Below are positions 56,092-64,000 of a stretch of 64,000 nucleotides of DNA, in pieces (positions within the stretch are counted from its first letter, which is position 1; the number at the start of each line of letters is the position of its first letter). The translations under genes were made by a program, and so were the position numbers. The stretch comes from Bacillus sp. B15-48 (lineage in GTDB: Bacteria > Bacillota > Bacilli > Bacillales > Cytobacillaceae), in assembly GCF_016879755.1 (NCBI RefSeq), contig NZ_WOFU01000005.1, positions 240,750-304,749 on the forward strand. The letters run 5' to 3'. The notes under the pieces are model-generated. The model searched no databases, was not told where the DNA came from, and saw only the letters and a program-made list of their open reading frames with translations.

Positions 56092-57027
56092 CTATATTAA
56101 TGTGACAATTACCATAGCAACAAAAAGAATTGTCATATACTGTAATGAGTACACAAACATTAATTTTGCCCATTTAATATCATCATTAAATTTACGAGCA
56201 TAAATCCCAAGTACAATCCAACCAACATTAAGTGCTAAAGCAAGAATTAAAAATGGAACTCCTAGCTCTGGCAGAAAAAATGGAAGCGGTAAGAGCGCTA
56301 CGACCCAAAGCATAATTGATCTCTTTGTTTTCTTGAAGCCTTTCACCACTGGGAGCATTGGTATTCCAGCAGCACGGTATTCTTCCACTCTCCTCATTGC
56401 TAACGCGTAAAAATGTGGCGGCTGCCAAAAGAACATAATCAAAAACAATACCCATGCCATTACACTCAAGTTTCCATCAACAGCAGCCCAGCCAATTAAT
56501 GGGGGAACTGCACCAGAAATACTCCCGACAATTGTATTAGAAACATATAAACGCTTTGACCACATTGAATATAAGACAACATAACTAAAGACTCCTATTA
56601 ACCCAATAATTCCTGCAGTAATCGTTGTCATAAACAATAGAATCGATCCAATCCCTACCAACAAAAACCCGAGAAGAGCCACTCTTCCAGGCTGTACTCT
56701 TCCAGTAACTGTCGGACGGCCCTTCGTCCTCTCCATTAAGTGATCAATATCGCGGTCAATATAATTATTCAAACTGCATGATCCTGCGATAATAAGCGAT
56801 GAACCTATTAAGGTCAACAGGACGATATGAAGATTGTCCAAGAATCGCATTCCGCTAAAATGAAGGGCGAGCCATAGTCCTGTAAAGGTGGTAATCGCAT
56901 TTGAATTAACAATTCCTATTTTTATAAGTGCTAGAAAATCCTTTAGTGCTGAAGTTTCTTCAGGAGCATCAAGAGCCTGTTCACTGCCTTCCATAACAGG
57001 TTGACTATATACCTTCGGACTTGACAT
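56092..57027 (-). CDS. ctaB: Protoheme IX farnesyltransferase CtaB
   Basis: CtaB converts heme B to heme O by adding a farnesyl group. It is a UbiA-fold membrane protein of 311 aa with Asp-rich motif [20 protein letters not shown] and the second motif [28 protein letters not shown]. It diverges from ctaA across a long region with ResD-like boxes. Confidence 0.97.
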   Translation of the reverse strand: MSSPKVYSQPVMEGSEQALDAPEETSALKDFLALIKIGIVNSNAITTFTGLWLALHFSGMRFLDNLHIVLLTLIGSSLIIAGSCSLNNYIDRDIDHLMERTKGRPTVTGRVQPGRVALLGFLLVGIGSILLFMTTITAGIIGLIGVFSYVVLYSMWSKRLYVSNTIVGSISGAVPPLIGWAAVDGNLSVMAWVLFLIMFFWQPPHFYALAMRRVEEYRAAGIPMLPVVKGFKKTKRSIMLWVVALLPLPFFLPELGVPFLILALALNVGWIVLGIYARKFNDDIKWAKLMFVYSLQYMTILFVAMVIVTLI

Positions 57028-57144
57028 TTCTTCTCCTCCTAATATAAATATTTCTCGTTCTCACATTTCTAAATTCTAGCTATATATCAATAAATCTAAA
57101 TGGGTTATTTTACACTATAAACAACTTGGAAAACATGTTAATTA

Positions 57145-57230
57145 TTTGTGTAGAAAAATAAACACTCCTGATGTATATTAAATCACACTTTGCGTCTTTT
57201 TTGTGTATTTTTTGTGTATTTTTTGTGTAT
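57145..57230 (+). promoter_or_regulatory. Phased ResD-like boxes in the ctaB-ctaA divergent region
   Basis: TTTGTGTAT occurs at 57200-57208, 57211-57219 and 57222-57230, exactly 11 bases apart. A related TTTGTGTAG at 57145-57153 is 55 bases (5 x 11) from the first. This is one base from the TTTGTGAAT type ResD-binding motif. In B. subtilis ResD activates ctaA and ctaB. The rest of the 574-bp gap (57028-57601) is AT-rich without another gene. Confidence 0.6.
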
Positions 57231-57610
57231 TTTTTTTGAACATTTATTGAAGTTTAGGGATTTTAGTGAGTTGTTCCTATTTTTACAACAAATACTTTAA
57301 GAAAATTAACCATGGAAAACACGAACTAATTTTGTTGAAAAAATCAAATAATTATATCCATCTCTATTACTACCAAATCTTGTCGTAGGATTCAATCTTT
57401 TCAACCTAAAAACTTCAATTTTATTTACTGTTGAATAAAAACCAGTAATTGTGTACTATCAATTAGGATGAAATGTAGATTTCTGTCTTTTTTTTATCAA
57501 ATCAGCTATGATAGATTAGAATTCCTATTAAAAAAGAATTCGTCACCATTATACATGGCAAACAAATTAAATGACAACTTTTCGAATTTTAAAACAAGCA
57601 GGTGAATTCA

Positions 57611-58576
57611 TTGAAACGCTCTTTGAAATGGTTAGCTGTCTTGACGACTATTGGTATGGTTTTTGTGTTACTCGGTGGGGCACTAGTTACCAAAACAGAT
57701 TCCGGGTTGGGATGCGGGAACTCATGGCCTCTCTGTAATGGCGAATTAATTCCAACAAATATTACAACAGAGTTAGTGATTGAACTTGCTCATCGCCTTG
57801 TATCTGGTGCATTAGGAATTATGGTTCTAGTGTTAGCAATTTGGAGTTGGAAAGCGATTGGTCATATCCGCGAAACAAAATTTCTCGCCTTTTTGTCCTT
57901 CTTTTTTATCGTACTTCAAGGACTTATAGGTGCAGCAGCTGTTGTTTGGGGACAAAACGACTTTATTCTCGCCATCCACTTTGGTATTTCCCTTATCTCT
58001 TTTGCAGCGGTTTTTTTGTTAACCTTGCTCATCTTTGAAGTTGATAAAAAATTCGATGCGGAAAAAGTCATTATTGATAAGCGGATGAGCGCACACATTA
58101 TAGGCATAACGATATACAGTTTTATTGTTGTGTATACAGGAGCACTTGTAAGGCATACTAACGCAAGTCTTATTTGTCCTGATTGGCCACTATGTGTCAA
58201 TTCCGCCCCAAGTTTACCAGGAAATTTATATGAATGGGTGCAAATGGGGCACCGGGCAGCCGCTGGATTCATTTTTATCTGGATTGGTTATGTTACTTTG
58301 ATTGCAATACGCCATTATAAACACCAAACGGTTGTCTATTGGTCTTGGATTATTTCTTTCATCCTCGTAAGCTTACAAGTCATCTCTGGAGCGATTGTCA
58401 TTTTCTCTAGACTTAATCTTTACGTTGCTTTGGCCCACGCCTTTTTTATTTCCTGTCTATTTGGAGTTCTAAGTTATTTAGTGCTCTTAGTAACGAGAAA
58501 TAATAAAAACGCCAACATTCAAACAAATCAAAGTGTTGAAGAGGAACAAAAGCCACTCACGCCACCAATACAATAG
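57611..58576 (+). CDS. ctaA: Heme A synthase CtaA
   Basis: CtaA oxidises heme O to heme A. It has eight membrane segments in two four-helix halves, with conserved heme-ligand histidines ([33 protein letters not shown]). The two paired-Cys motifs are [12 protein letters not shown] and [10 protein letters not shown]. The start is put at TTG 57611 ((M)KRSLKWLAV), six bases after AGGTG; the GTG at 57602 lies in that ribosome site. It has 321 aa. It is divergent from ctaB. Confidence 0.95.
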   Translation: MKRSLKWLAVLTTIGMVFVLLGGALVTKTDSGLGCGNSWPLCNGELIPTNITTELVIELAHRLVSGALGIMVLVLAIWSWKAIGHIRETKFLAFLSFFFIVLQGLIGAAAVVWGQNDFILAIHFGISLISFAAVFLLTLLIFEVDKKFDAEKVIIDKRMSAHIIGITIYSFIVVYTGALVRHTNASLICPDWPLCVNSAPSLPGNLYEWVQMGHRAAAGFIFIWIGYVTLIAIRHYKHQTVVYWSWIISFILVSLQVISGAIVIFSRLNLYVALAHAFFISCLFGVLSYLVLLVTRNNKNANIQTNQSVEEEQKPLTPPIQ

Positions 58577-58577
58577 C

Positions 58578-58606
58578 AAAACCTCCTTTTCGGAGGTTTT
58601 TTTTCG
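58578..58606 (+). terminator. Terminator after ctaA
   Basis: AAAACCTCC-TTTTC-GGAGGTTTT is followed by TTTT. It begins just after the stop codon. Confidence 0.93.
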
Positions 58607-58620
58607 ATAAAAATATAATC

Positions 58621-58649
58621 AAAGCTGCAGTGGCAATCACTGCAGCTTT
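58621..58649. terminator. Terminator after ftsW
   Basis: AAAGCTGCAGTG-GCAAT-CACTGCAGCTTT is a 12-bp perfect stem, four bases beyond the ftsW stop on the minus strand. Confidence 0.85.
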
Positions 58650-58653
58650 ATGT

Positions 58654-59841
58654 TTATATTCGAAACCCACTTTCTGATGATTGATTCGTAACGTTCTCTT
58701 TTTGTTTTCCTGTTTTGTACTTCTCTTCATATTGAACAAACATCGAGACATTAACTAAAATCCCAATTGCAATCGCCATTTGCAATACCGAAGAACCGCC
58801 GTAGCTTACAAAGGGGAGAGGGACTCCTGTTAACGGAATCACTCCCGTTGCTCCACCAAGATTTACGAATGATTGTATACCGATCATACTTGAAATACCA
58901 ATGGCGAGTAAACTCCCAAACGGATCTTTACATTTAAGAGCAATATATAGACCCCTTAATACAATATATGCAAGACATGCTAACACAAAAATAACTCCAA
59001 AAACCCCTAATTCTTCCGAAATAATTGCAATGATGAAGTCGGTATGCGCTTCAGGAAGGTACCCTAATTTTTGGACACTTTGTCCTAGCCCTAGTCCGGT
59101 TAATCCACCAGTTCCAATCGCATAATAAGAATTTGCCAGTTGGTAGCCAGTATTCAACTCATCGGCAAAAGGATCACTATATGATGTTAGCCGAGCTAAT
59201 CGTACTTCAGAGAAAATTTTATCCGTCATAAAAAGAGCTGGAGGAGTGATGAGCATTACGACAATTAACACAAGCTTTAACATATTTTTTAAATTCATAC
59301 CAGATGAGACTACAATCGTAGCAGCAATTAAGAAGATGATTCCCGCTGTTCCGAAATCTGGCTGAACCGCAACCAAAACACAAACAATCGCCAAGTAAAC
59401 TAGTGGAGGAACAACCCCTTTATTGAATTCGTTAATATACGATTGTTTTTTCGCATAAACTGCCGACAAATAAATAATTACACTTAATTTAACAAATTCA
59501 GCAGGTTGAATACTCCTGGCCCCCACTTCGATCCAACTTAATGCATTCCCGGCTACCTTTCCAATAAAAAAAATTAATCCTAAACCGATAATAGACAAAA
59601 GAACCATTGGTAAAAGGAATTTTGTACTCTTCATCGCCTTATATGGAAATAAAGCTGTAAGTAAAAAACAGAATGCAGCGATCAAAAGGTTTATTTTTTG
59701 TTTCTCATAAAAATACTCACTAGGAACGTCAAAGCGTGTGACAAGGCTAGAGCTATAGACCATGACAAGCCCAAATAAAGACAAAAGAGCAACAACAATG
59801 ATTAACGAATAATCATAGGATTTTAATATTTTTTTGAACAT
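58654..59841 (-). CDS. ftsW: SEDS peptidoglycan polymerase FtsW (YlaO)
   Basis: FtsW is the essential septal glycosyltransferase that works with PBP2B. It has 395 aa with ten membrane segments and family motifs GARSIQPAEFVKLSVI, NTGYQLANSYYAIGTGGLTGLGLGQS (read in parts), LPEAHTDFIIAIISEELG and GVPLPFVSYGGSS. The C-terminal tail (about 370-395) is hydrophilic. It is adjacent to ylaN, as in B. subtilis, but the next gene on the other side is ctaA, without pycA. Confidence 0.95.
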   Translation of the reverse strand: MFKKILKSYDYSLIIVVALLSLFGLVMVYSSSLVTRFDVPSEYFYEKQKINLLIAAFCFLLTALFPYKAMKSTKFLLPMVLLSIIGLGLIFFIGKVAGNALSWIEVGARSIQPAEFVKLSVIIYLSAVYAKKQSYINEFNKGVVPPLVYLAIVCVLVAVQPDFGTAGIIFLIAATIVVSSGMNLKNMLKLVLIVVMLITPPALFMTDKIFSEVRLARLTSYSDPFADELNTGYQLANSYYAIGTGGLTGLGLGQSVQKLGYLPEAHTDFIIAIISEELGVFGVIFVLACLAYIVLRGLYIALKCKDPFGSLLAIGISSMIGIQSFVNLGGATGVIPLTGVPLPFVSYGGSSVLQMAIAIGILVNVSMFVQYEEKYKTGKQKENVTNQSSESGFRI

Positions 59842-59919
59842 CGTCTCTTCCCCATCTTCTATGTTGTAATATGTATTCGATTAAAGGAATGAATTTCCTG
59901 CATCGCAAAGAAAAGTTAT

Positions 59920-60060
59920 AAGAAAACTCGCCAATTGGCGAGGCCGCTAAGGGCGAAGACAGAGGAGTAGTCACGCGGAGCCTGATTGATTTTCCTAAGG
60001 GCTAAAGCCCAAAGAAAAACCTTATTGCCTTGATGGGTTAGGAAAGTATAAATTTACTTC
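59920..60060. repeat. Dispersed intergenic repeat, copy 2, with an unexplained GC-rich tail
   Basis: Bases 59920-59942 are identical to 15281-15303, with the palindrome CTCGCCAATTGGCGAG at 59927-59942 and a CGAAGAC box at 59954-59960. The following 100 bases (AGGAGTAGTCACGCGGAGCC and GGGCTAAAGCCC) do not recur at the first copy. There is no reading frame of note. Confidence 0.7.
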
Positions 60061-60072
60061 CCTACCATTAGC

Positions 60073-60110
60073 CAAAAAAACCCAAACAATTCTCTGGAAC
60101 TGTTTGAGTT
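60073..60110 (-). terminator. Terminator after ylaN
   Basis: The minus-strand AACTCAAACA...TGTTTGGGTT stem (60110-60079) with an inner TTC/GAA is followed by T-run. It begins 11 bases beyond the ylaN stop. Confidence 0.88.
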
Positions 60111-60120
60111 TTTATTCAAC

Positions 60121-60405
60121 TTATTTTCTCGTGGAAGCTTCGTGAAGGGCAGATAATTCTCTCTCGAGCTCATCTAAAATATTTTTTCCTTCCGCTTCAT
60201 CAATCAGACCGAGCCTTACTGCAAAATCTATTTCCCGTGATAAACCAAACATTTGCGTGTCTAACACCTCTTCATAGAGAGGACACTGCGGCATAGTTAA
60301 GTTATCCATTTGCACTTTAATAAGCTTTAATATTTTATTAGCGTCAGCCTTCAATAAGGCATGGGCTTTTTCTTGATGATTAATTATCATTTCAGACGCC
60401 AACAT
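60121..60405 (-). CDS. ylaN: YlaN family protein
   Basis: This 94-aa helical protein is highly conserved in Bacilli ([49 protein letters not shown], in segments). Recent work connects YlaN with iron homeostasis and the Fur regulator; earlier it was listed as essential of unknown role. ATG 60405 follows GGGGGAT. It is divergent from ylaL. Confidence 0.94.
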   Translation of the reverse strand: MLASEMIINHQEKAHALLKADANKILKLIKVQMDNLTMPQCPLYEEVLDTQMFGLSREIDFAVRLGLIDEAEGKNILDELERELSALHEASTRK

Positions 60406-60571
60406 TGATCCCCCCGTTCCCGAGCATTAATCAATCCTATCTATAAATTCTACTCTCTAAAATAGCAAAAAGCAAGAAGAATCCCCATACATACTTAAGG
60501 CAGTAAATGACATTTTAATTAAATAACGTTATACTACTTTATATTAAGAGTAATATTTTAGGGGGGAAGTT

Positions 60572-61069
60572 ATGGAATCCATTATTCCGATTACAGGGAA
60601 GGTGAATTACCAAATCACTCTCGATCCAAGCGTGTGGATATTTGATGATCGAAAAGTTGATTTGAGTACATATTTCAACAAGCAAGAAGAAAACATTGAC
60701 GTTATTGAAGAATATACAAAGGCTGTCTCAAAACATTGGGATCGGGAAATCATGGAGGGAGCTGTTTTTCCTCCGACATTAAAAAGCGAACAAAAATATG
60801 AAAAACAAAAATTATTAGAAGGAAACTTTGGTGTTCCATTAAAACCATTTCTCCTTAATGCAGTGATTCATGAAGATGCAACTACCATTGTTATTAAACA
60901 AACAAAAGGAGAATTAGAGTTGCCCCTTGAGGTAGCCTATGATTTAATTCTCCGTTTTTCAGTAGATGGGAAGCCTTTAAAGGATGATGGGCCTGTCTAT
61001 GCCTATTATGGAGATGGATCCAATCAGGACCACCCCATAAAAGACATCAAAAAGATTATTATAAAGTAA
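60572..61069 (+). CDS. ylaL: YlaL-type conserved protein
   Basis: This 165-aa protein starts MESIIPITGKVNYQITLDPSVWIFDDR in the family manner, with the C-terminal PVYAYYGDGSNQDHPIKDIKKI. It has no membrane segment or recognisable catalytic motif; the function is unknown. I call it YlaL from its position between ylaN and ylaK and its size. ATG 60572 follows AGGGGGGAA. Confidence 0.75.
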   Translation: MESIIPITGKVNYQITLDPSVWIFDDRKVDLSTYFNKQEENIDVIEEYTKAVSKHWDREIMEGAVFPPTLKSEQKYEKQKLLEGNFGVPLKPFLLNAVIHEDATTIVIKQTKGELELPLEVAYDLILRFSVDGKPLKDDGPVYAYYGDGSNQDHPIKDIKKIIIK

Positions 61070-61100
61070 AGCGGATAAATATTCTGCCCACTTTACTTTA
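61062..61100. terminator. Possible convergent terminator between ylaL and ylaK
   Basis: TAAAGTAAAG and CTTTACTTTA (61062-61071, 61091-61100) are perfect inverted repeats around a 19-base loop. Both stop codons lie in the arms. The long loop makes it weak. Confidence 0.5.
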
Positions 61101-62430
61101 AAAGGTCTGCAGCCAATTGAGCTAGGGCAGATCTTTCCCCTTTTACTAATTGAACATGACCAGCGATTTTTTGGTCTTTAAATTTTTCGACCACATATGT
61201 AAGCCCGTTATTATAAGCATCTAGATAGGGGTGGTCGATCTGATCTGGGTCTCCCATTAAGACAATTTTACTGTGTTCTCCGACACGCGTTAAAATTGTC
61301 TTAATTTCGTGTTTCGTTAAATTTTGCGCCTCATCGATGATAATAAACTGTTCCGGAATGCTTCGCCCCCTTATATAGGTTAAAGCTTCTACTTCAATTG
61401 AACCCATTCCCGCAAGAATCGCATCTAATTCTCCTGGCTTTTTTGTATTAAACAAGTACTCAAGATTATCAAAAATTGGTTGCATCCACGGACGTAGTTT
61501 CTCCTGTTTCTCACCCGGCAAAAACCCTAAATCCTTACCAACAGGTACAATAGGACGGGCAACAAGTAATTTTTTATACCGCCCCAGATCTTCTGTCTGA
61601 TATAACCCAGTAGCTAAGGCAAGAAGGGTCTTTCCAGTCCCTGCTTTTCCCGTCAAGGTCACTAGTGGCAGATCGTCTCTTAAAAGGAGTTCGATTGCCA
61701 TAATTTGTTGTGCATTCCTTGCTCGAATTCCCCAAATATGTTTTCCCTCATTGTCAAACACCAGTTTTTTTATAAACTCTCTACTTTTTTCTACCATACA
61801 AAGTGCAGATGAGGAACTTCCAAGGTTATCTTTTAAGAGAATAAATTGGTTTGGATAAAATTTTCTCCGAGAAAAATCCGAAATTTTCAATTCTCCTTTT
61901 TCATAAAATTGATTTAAAAATTTCGTTTCTACAAAGACTTCTTCAAACCCTGAATATAGATGATTTATTTCTACTACTCGATCGCTCAGAAAGTCCTCGG
62001 AAATTAAACCAATAGCATCAGCTTTCACCCTTACGAGCGCATCCTTGCTTACAAGGATAACCGGCCGACCTCCCTCTTTCGTTTGCTCTTCTAAGGATAG
62101 GTTCTTCGCAACCGCAAGAATTCGATTATCATTCGTTTTTTCGATAAAGACTTCTTGGAGTTGATGGAAAGAGCGATGGTTCAATTCAATTCTTAAAGTT
62201 CCGCCGCCTTCAAGAGGTATTTTTTCATGGAGTTTCCCTGTCACCCTAAGACCATCAATAATTCTCGAAACCTGCCTTGCATTTCGTCCAATCTCGTCCA
62301 TATTTCGTTTCTTTGAATCAACTTCTTCAAGTACAACAGCAGGGATGACGACTTCATTATCCTGAAAAGAAAAAATAGCATATGGATCCTGAAGCAGTAC
62401 ATTTGTATCAAGTACATATATTTTAGTCAA
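61093..62430 (-). CDS. ylaK: PhoH family protein YlaK (PIN-PhoH ATPase)
   Basis: This 445-aa protein joins an N-terminal PIN RNase-like domain (about 1-135; YVLDTNVLLQDP with acidic residues) to a C-terminal PhoH ATPase (about 235-445; Walker A GKAGTGKTLLALA, Walker B IIIDEAQN). PIN-PhoH proteins are considered RNA helicase/nucleases; the target is unknown. It is in the ylaJ-ylaK arrangement of B. subtilis, divergent from ylaJ. Confidence 0.94.
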   Translation of the reverse strand: MTKIYVLDTNVLLQDPYAIFSFQDNEVVIPAVVLEEVDSKKRNMDEIGRNARQVSRIIDGLRVTGKLHEKIPLEGGGTLRIELNHRSFHQLQEVFIEKTNDNRILAVAKNLSLEEQTKEGGRPVILVSKDALVRVKADAIGLISEDFLSDRVVEINHLYSGFEEVFVETKFLNQFYEKGELKISDFSRRKFYPNQFILLKDNLGSSSSALCMVEKSREFIKKLVFDNEGKHIWGIRARNAQQIMAIELLLRDDLPLVTLTGKAGTGKTLLALATGLYQTEDLGRYKKLLVARPIVPVGKDLGFLPGEKQEKLRPWMQPIFDNLEYLFNTKKPGELDAILAGMGSIEVEALTYIRGRSIPEQFIIIDEAQNLTKHEIKTILTRVGEHSKIVLMGDPDQIDHPYLDAYNNGLTYVVEKFKDQKIAGHVQLVKGERSALAQLAADLLK

Positions 62431-62628
62431 AATTTTGCCTCCTACCTATTTGTTTTTCTGGCGCCGCTAAACCACCATCAGCGGAGACTTTGATAAAATA
62501 TATGATTTCTTGTATAAAGATAGAATTTATTTTACACAATACCTTGTAAGCAAGTCTTTTTTTATATTTTTTTAAAGACCATCTTTCCCAAACATTTTGG
62601 GAAAAACGATATTTTATAGGGGTGTTGC

Positions 62629-63222
62629 ATGATGAAAAATATATTGACACTATTGTTATGTATTGCAATTGTTTCTGGATGTGGAGCGAATCAAGATGCC
62701 GCACAAGGGGACAGGGAAGATCGGGTTAATGTCCAAAATACAAGTGCAGAAGATGTCGATCGTAAAGCAAGTGAAAGCCGGGCAAGATACCTAGCTCAAC
62801 TAGCTGCAAGCATTCCTGACGTCGAAAATGCTACAGCAATCGTAATTGGCAATATTGCGGTTGTTGGTATTGATGTGAATGAAGATTTAGATCGATCTGA
62901 TGTCGGTTCTATCAAATATTCTGTTACTGAAAGTATGAGACATGATCCAGATGGTGCCAACGCAATCGTACTTGCTGATCCGGACTTAACCGCACGTTTA
63001 CGCGAAGTTACTGAAGATTTTCGGAATGGACAGCCTCTGCAAGGGATTATCAGTGAACTTGCTGATATTACTGGAAGAATTATGCCGATGATTCCTGCAG
63101 ATAATCTCGAGCCACAGCCAAAAGAACCGACTGAAAAACCGAACGAACAATTAAATAATAATGAAGAACAAAAACTGGATAATACTCAAGACCGTCAATC
63201 CAATTATCATAAAAATAATTAA
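62629..63222 (+). CDS. ylaJ: YhcN/YlaJ family sporulation lipoprotein
   Basis: This 197-aa lipoprotein has the signal peptide MMKNILTLLLCIAIVSGCG with lipobox VSGC. A YhcN/YlaJ domain (about 50-160) carries the typical VENATAIVIGNIAVVGIDV segment. An Asn/Gln/Glu-rich tail ends HKNN. Related proteins sit in the inner spore membrane and affect germination. Either ATG 62629 or 62632 may start it. Its stop is 12 bases from the predicted intron 3' end. Confidence 0.92.
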   Translation: MMKNILTLLLCIAIVSGCGANQDAAQGDREDRVNVQNTSAEDVDRKASESRARYLAQLAASIPDVENATAIVIGNIAVVGIDVNEDLDRSDVGSIKYSVTESMRHDPDGANAIVLADPDLTARLREVTEDFRNGQPLQGIISELADITGRIMPMIPADNLEPQPKEPTEKPNEQLNNNEEQKLDNTQDRQSNYHKNN

Positions 63223-63233
63223 CGCAAAAAGAA

Positions 63234-64000
63234 ATAGAGTAGGCGCATGAAAATTTCATGCGCCTCTCACAGAACCGTACGTGCGGGTCATCGCATACGG
63301 CTCCTCCATGATTATCCCCGTTGGGGATGATGTTCATTGTAAATATCTACAAGAGAAACAAGACCCTTCTCTTTATAAAACCATTTATTTGGAAGGGCCA
63401 CGTTTACGGGCTTACACTTTGAACTTCTCCATGCATACATCCGAAGCTGTGGAAGTTCCCCTTTCCATTTTCTTCTGCGTAACTCCTTATGTAGTTTCCT
63501 TATTTTCCTCCAGCTTCTTAATTGAACAGACCGTAATCTTCTCCTAATCCATTTATCAAACTTAGTCAATAGTGTCTTGGAGTGCCAATGTCCAAAGTAA
63601 TTTCCCCATCCTCTTAGATAGGGGTTGAGTATTTCTTTAATCAGTTTCTCAATGTTTACCGTTTGATTTCGCTTTGTTATTTCCTTGACTTTACTTTTAA
63701 ACTTCTCTATAGATTTCTCAGAGGGTTTAACCCAGAAGGCTTGTTTAAATTCATACCCCAGAAAAACAAATGATTCATTCATATTATTAATAATCTTAGT
63801 CTTCTCAGGATGTACGATTAATCCAAGTTTTTGTTCAAGGAATCGAGTAACTGATTTAAGTACTCTTTCAGCTCCTTTTTGTGATTTGCAACAAATAACA
63901 AAATCATCTGCATATCTTGTAATGCGATGTCCTCTCTCTGTCATAAGTTCATCCAACGGATGCAAGTATATGTTCGCAAGTAATGGGCTGATAACACCGC
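63234..64000 (-). mobile_element. Group II intron, 3' part (continues beyond the right edge)
   Basis: On the minus strand domain V is visible as GAGCCGTATGCG...CGCACGTACGGTTC (about 63268-63302). Domain VI follows: AGAGGCGCATGAAA pairs with TTTCATGCGCCT-A-CTCT, the unpaired A (63240) being the branch point. The inferred 3' end, at an AY dinucleotide, is about 63234. The reverse transcriptase lies upstream in the same orientation. The 5' end and insertion junction are outside the window. Confidence 0.88.
63312..64000 (-). CDS. ltrA: Group II intron reverse transcriptase/maturase, C-terminal part
   Basis: The frame is open to the window edge. It reads GVISPLLANIYLHPLDE (RT block 4), the catalytic YADD in ITRYADDFVICC, then LGYEF and the maturase domain X (LNPYLRGWGNYFGHW). 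A C-terminal basic zinc-finger-like segment lacks an obvious HNH nuclease. About 229 residues are visible; the protein normally has 420-600. It ends HHPQRG just before domain V. It probably supports intron splicing and retrohoming. Confidence 0.92.
   Translation of the reverse strand, partial: GVISPLLANIYLHPLDELMTERGHRITRYADDFVICCKSQKGAERVLKSVTRFLEQKLGLIVHPEKTKIINNMNESFVFLGYEFKQAFWVKPSEKSIEKFKSKVKEITKRNQTVNIEKLIKEILNPYLRGWGNYFGHWHSKTLLTKFDKWIRRRLRSVQLRSWRKIRKLHKELRRRKWKGELPQLRMYAWRSSKCKPVNVALPNKWFYKEKGLVSLVDIYNEHHPQRG

Noticed and set aside
62583..62603. Palindrome TTTCCCAAA-CAT-TTTGGGAAA upstream of ylaJ as a possible operator.
   Set aside because: No recognised regulator motif and no second copy; reported only as a structure that may be chance.

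Overview
The window is a low-GC Firmicutes chromosome segment from an endospore-forming member of the Bacillaceae. The gene order is that of the Bacillus subtilis dcw-ylm-ylb-cta-yla region, read mostly on the minus strand. Sporulation genes (spoIIGA, sigE, sigG, spoVD, spoVE, ylbJ, ylaJ, an rsfA paralogue) and a caa3-type cytochrome oxidase are present. The genus cannot be fixed from the sequence alone.

Region by region. Bases 1-518 hold the first codons of ileS behind an isoleucine T-box leader. Bases 519-4514 carry divIVA, ylmH, ylmG, sepF, ylmE, ylmD and ylmC. Bases 4635-7267 carry the sporulation sigma genes sigG and sigE and the pro-SigE protease spoIIGA, with a SigF-type promoter before sigG and a 22-bp-spacer promoter before spoIIGA. 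Bases 7606-26952 are the division and cell-wall cluster, in transcription order mraZ-rsmH-ftsL-pbpB-spoVD-murE-mraY-murD-spoVE-murG-murB-divIB-ylxW-ylxX-sbp-ftsA-ftsZ, with phased MraZ boxes before mraZ. Then come bshC, a DUF3397 gene and a ketopantoate reductase gene.

Bases 30407-36207 are an accessory insertion between ylbQ and ylbP. It holds a ketogluconate-type catabolic set (2-hydroxyacid dehydrogenase, KDPG aldolase, KDG kinase, divergent RpiR regulator, two cre-like sites) and a split chromate transporter pair with a divergent Lrp-type regulator. Bases 36357-49169 are the ylbP-ylbA block (GNAT protein, RsfA-like regulator, crotonase, rpmF, yceD, tmcAL, ddcP, patatin, ylbJ, coaD, rsmD, the sporulation small RNA CsfG, ylbG-ylbA). 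Bases 49303-58576 hold an AI-2E family membrane protein, ctaM, ctaG and the caa3 oxidase operon with heme A synthesis genes. ctaB and ctaA diverge from a 574-bp region with helically phased ResD-like boxes. Bases 58654-63222 carry ftsW, ylaN, ylaL, phoH and ylaJ. pycA, which sits between ftsW and ctaA in B. subtilis, is absent from that interval. The right end is the 3' part of a group II intron with its reverse transcriptase, running off the window.

Functionally the window links peptidoglycan precursor synthesis, septum assembly, the SigE/SigF/SigG sporulation programme, translation maintenance and aerobic respiration. Most of it is conserved. The points worth a second look are regulatory (CsfG, ResD and MraZ boxes, cre pair), a probable CUG start in ylbC, the missing pycA, the inserted sugar-acid/chromate block, two intergenic repeat types and the intron.
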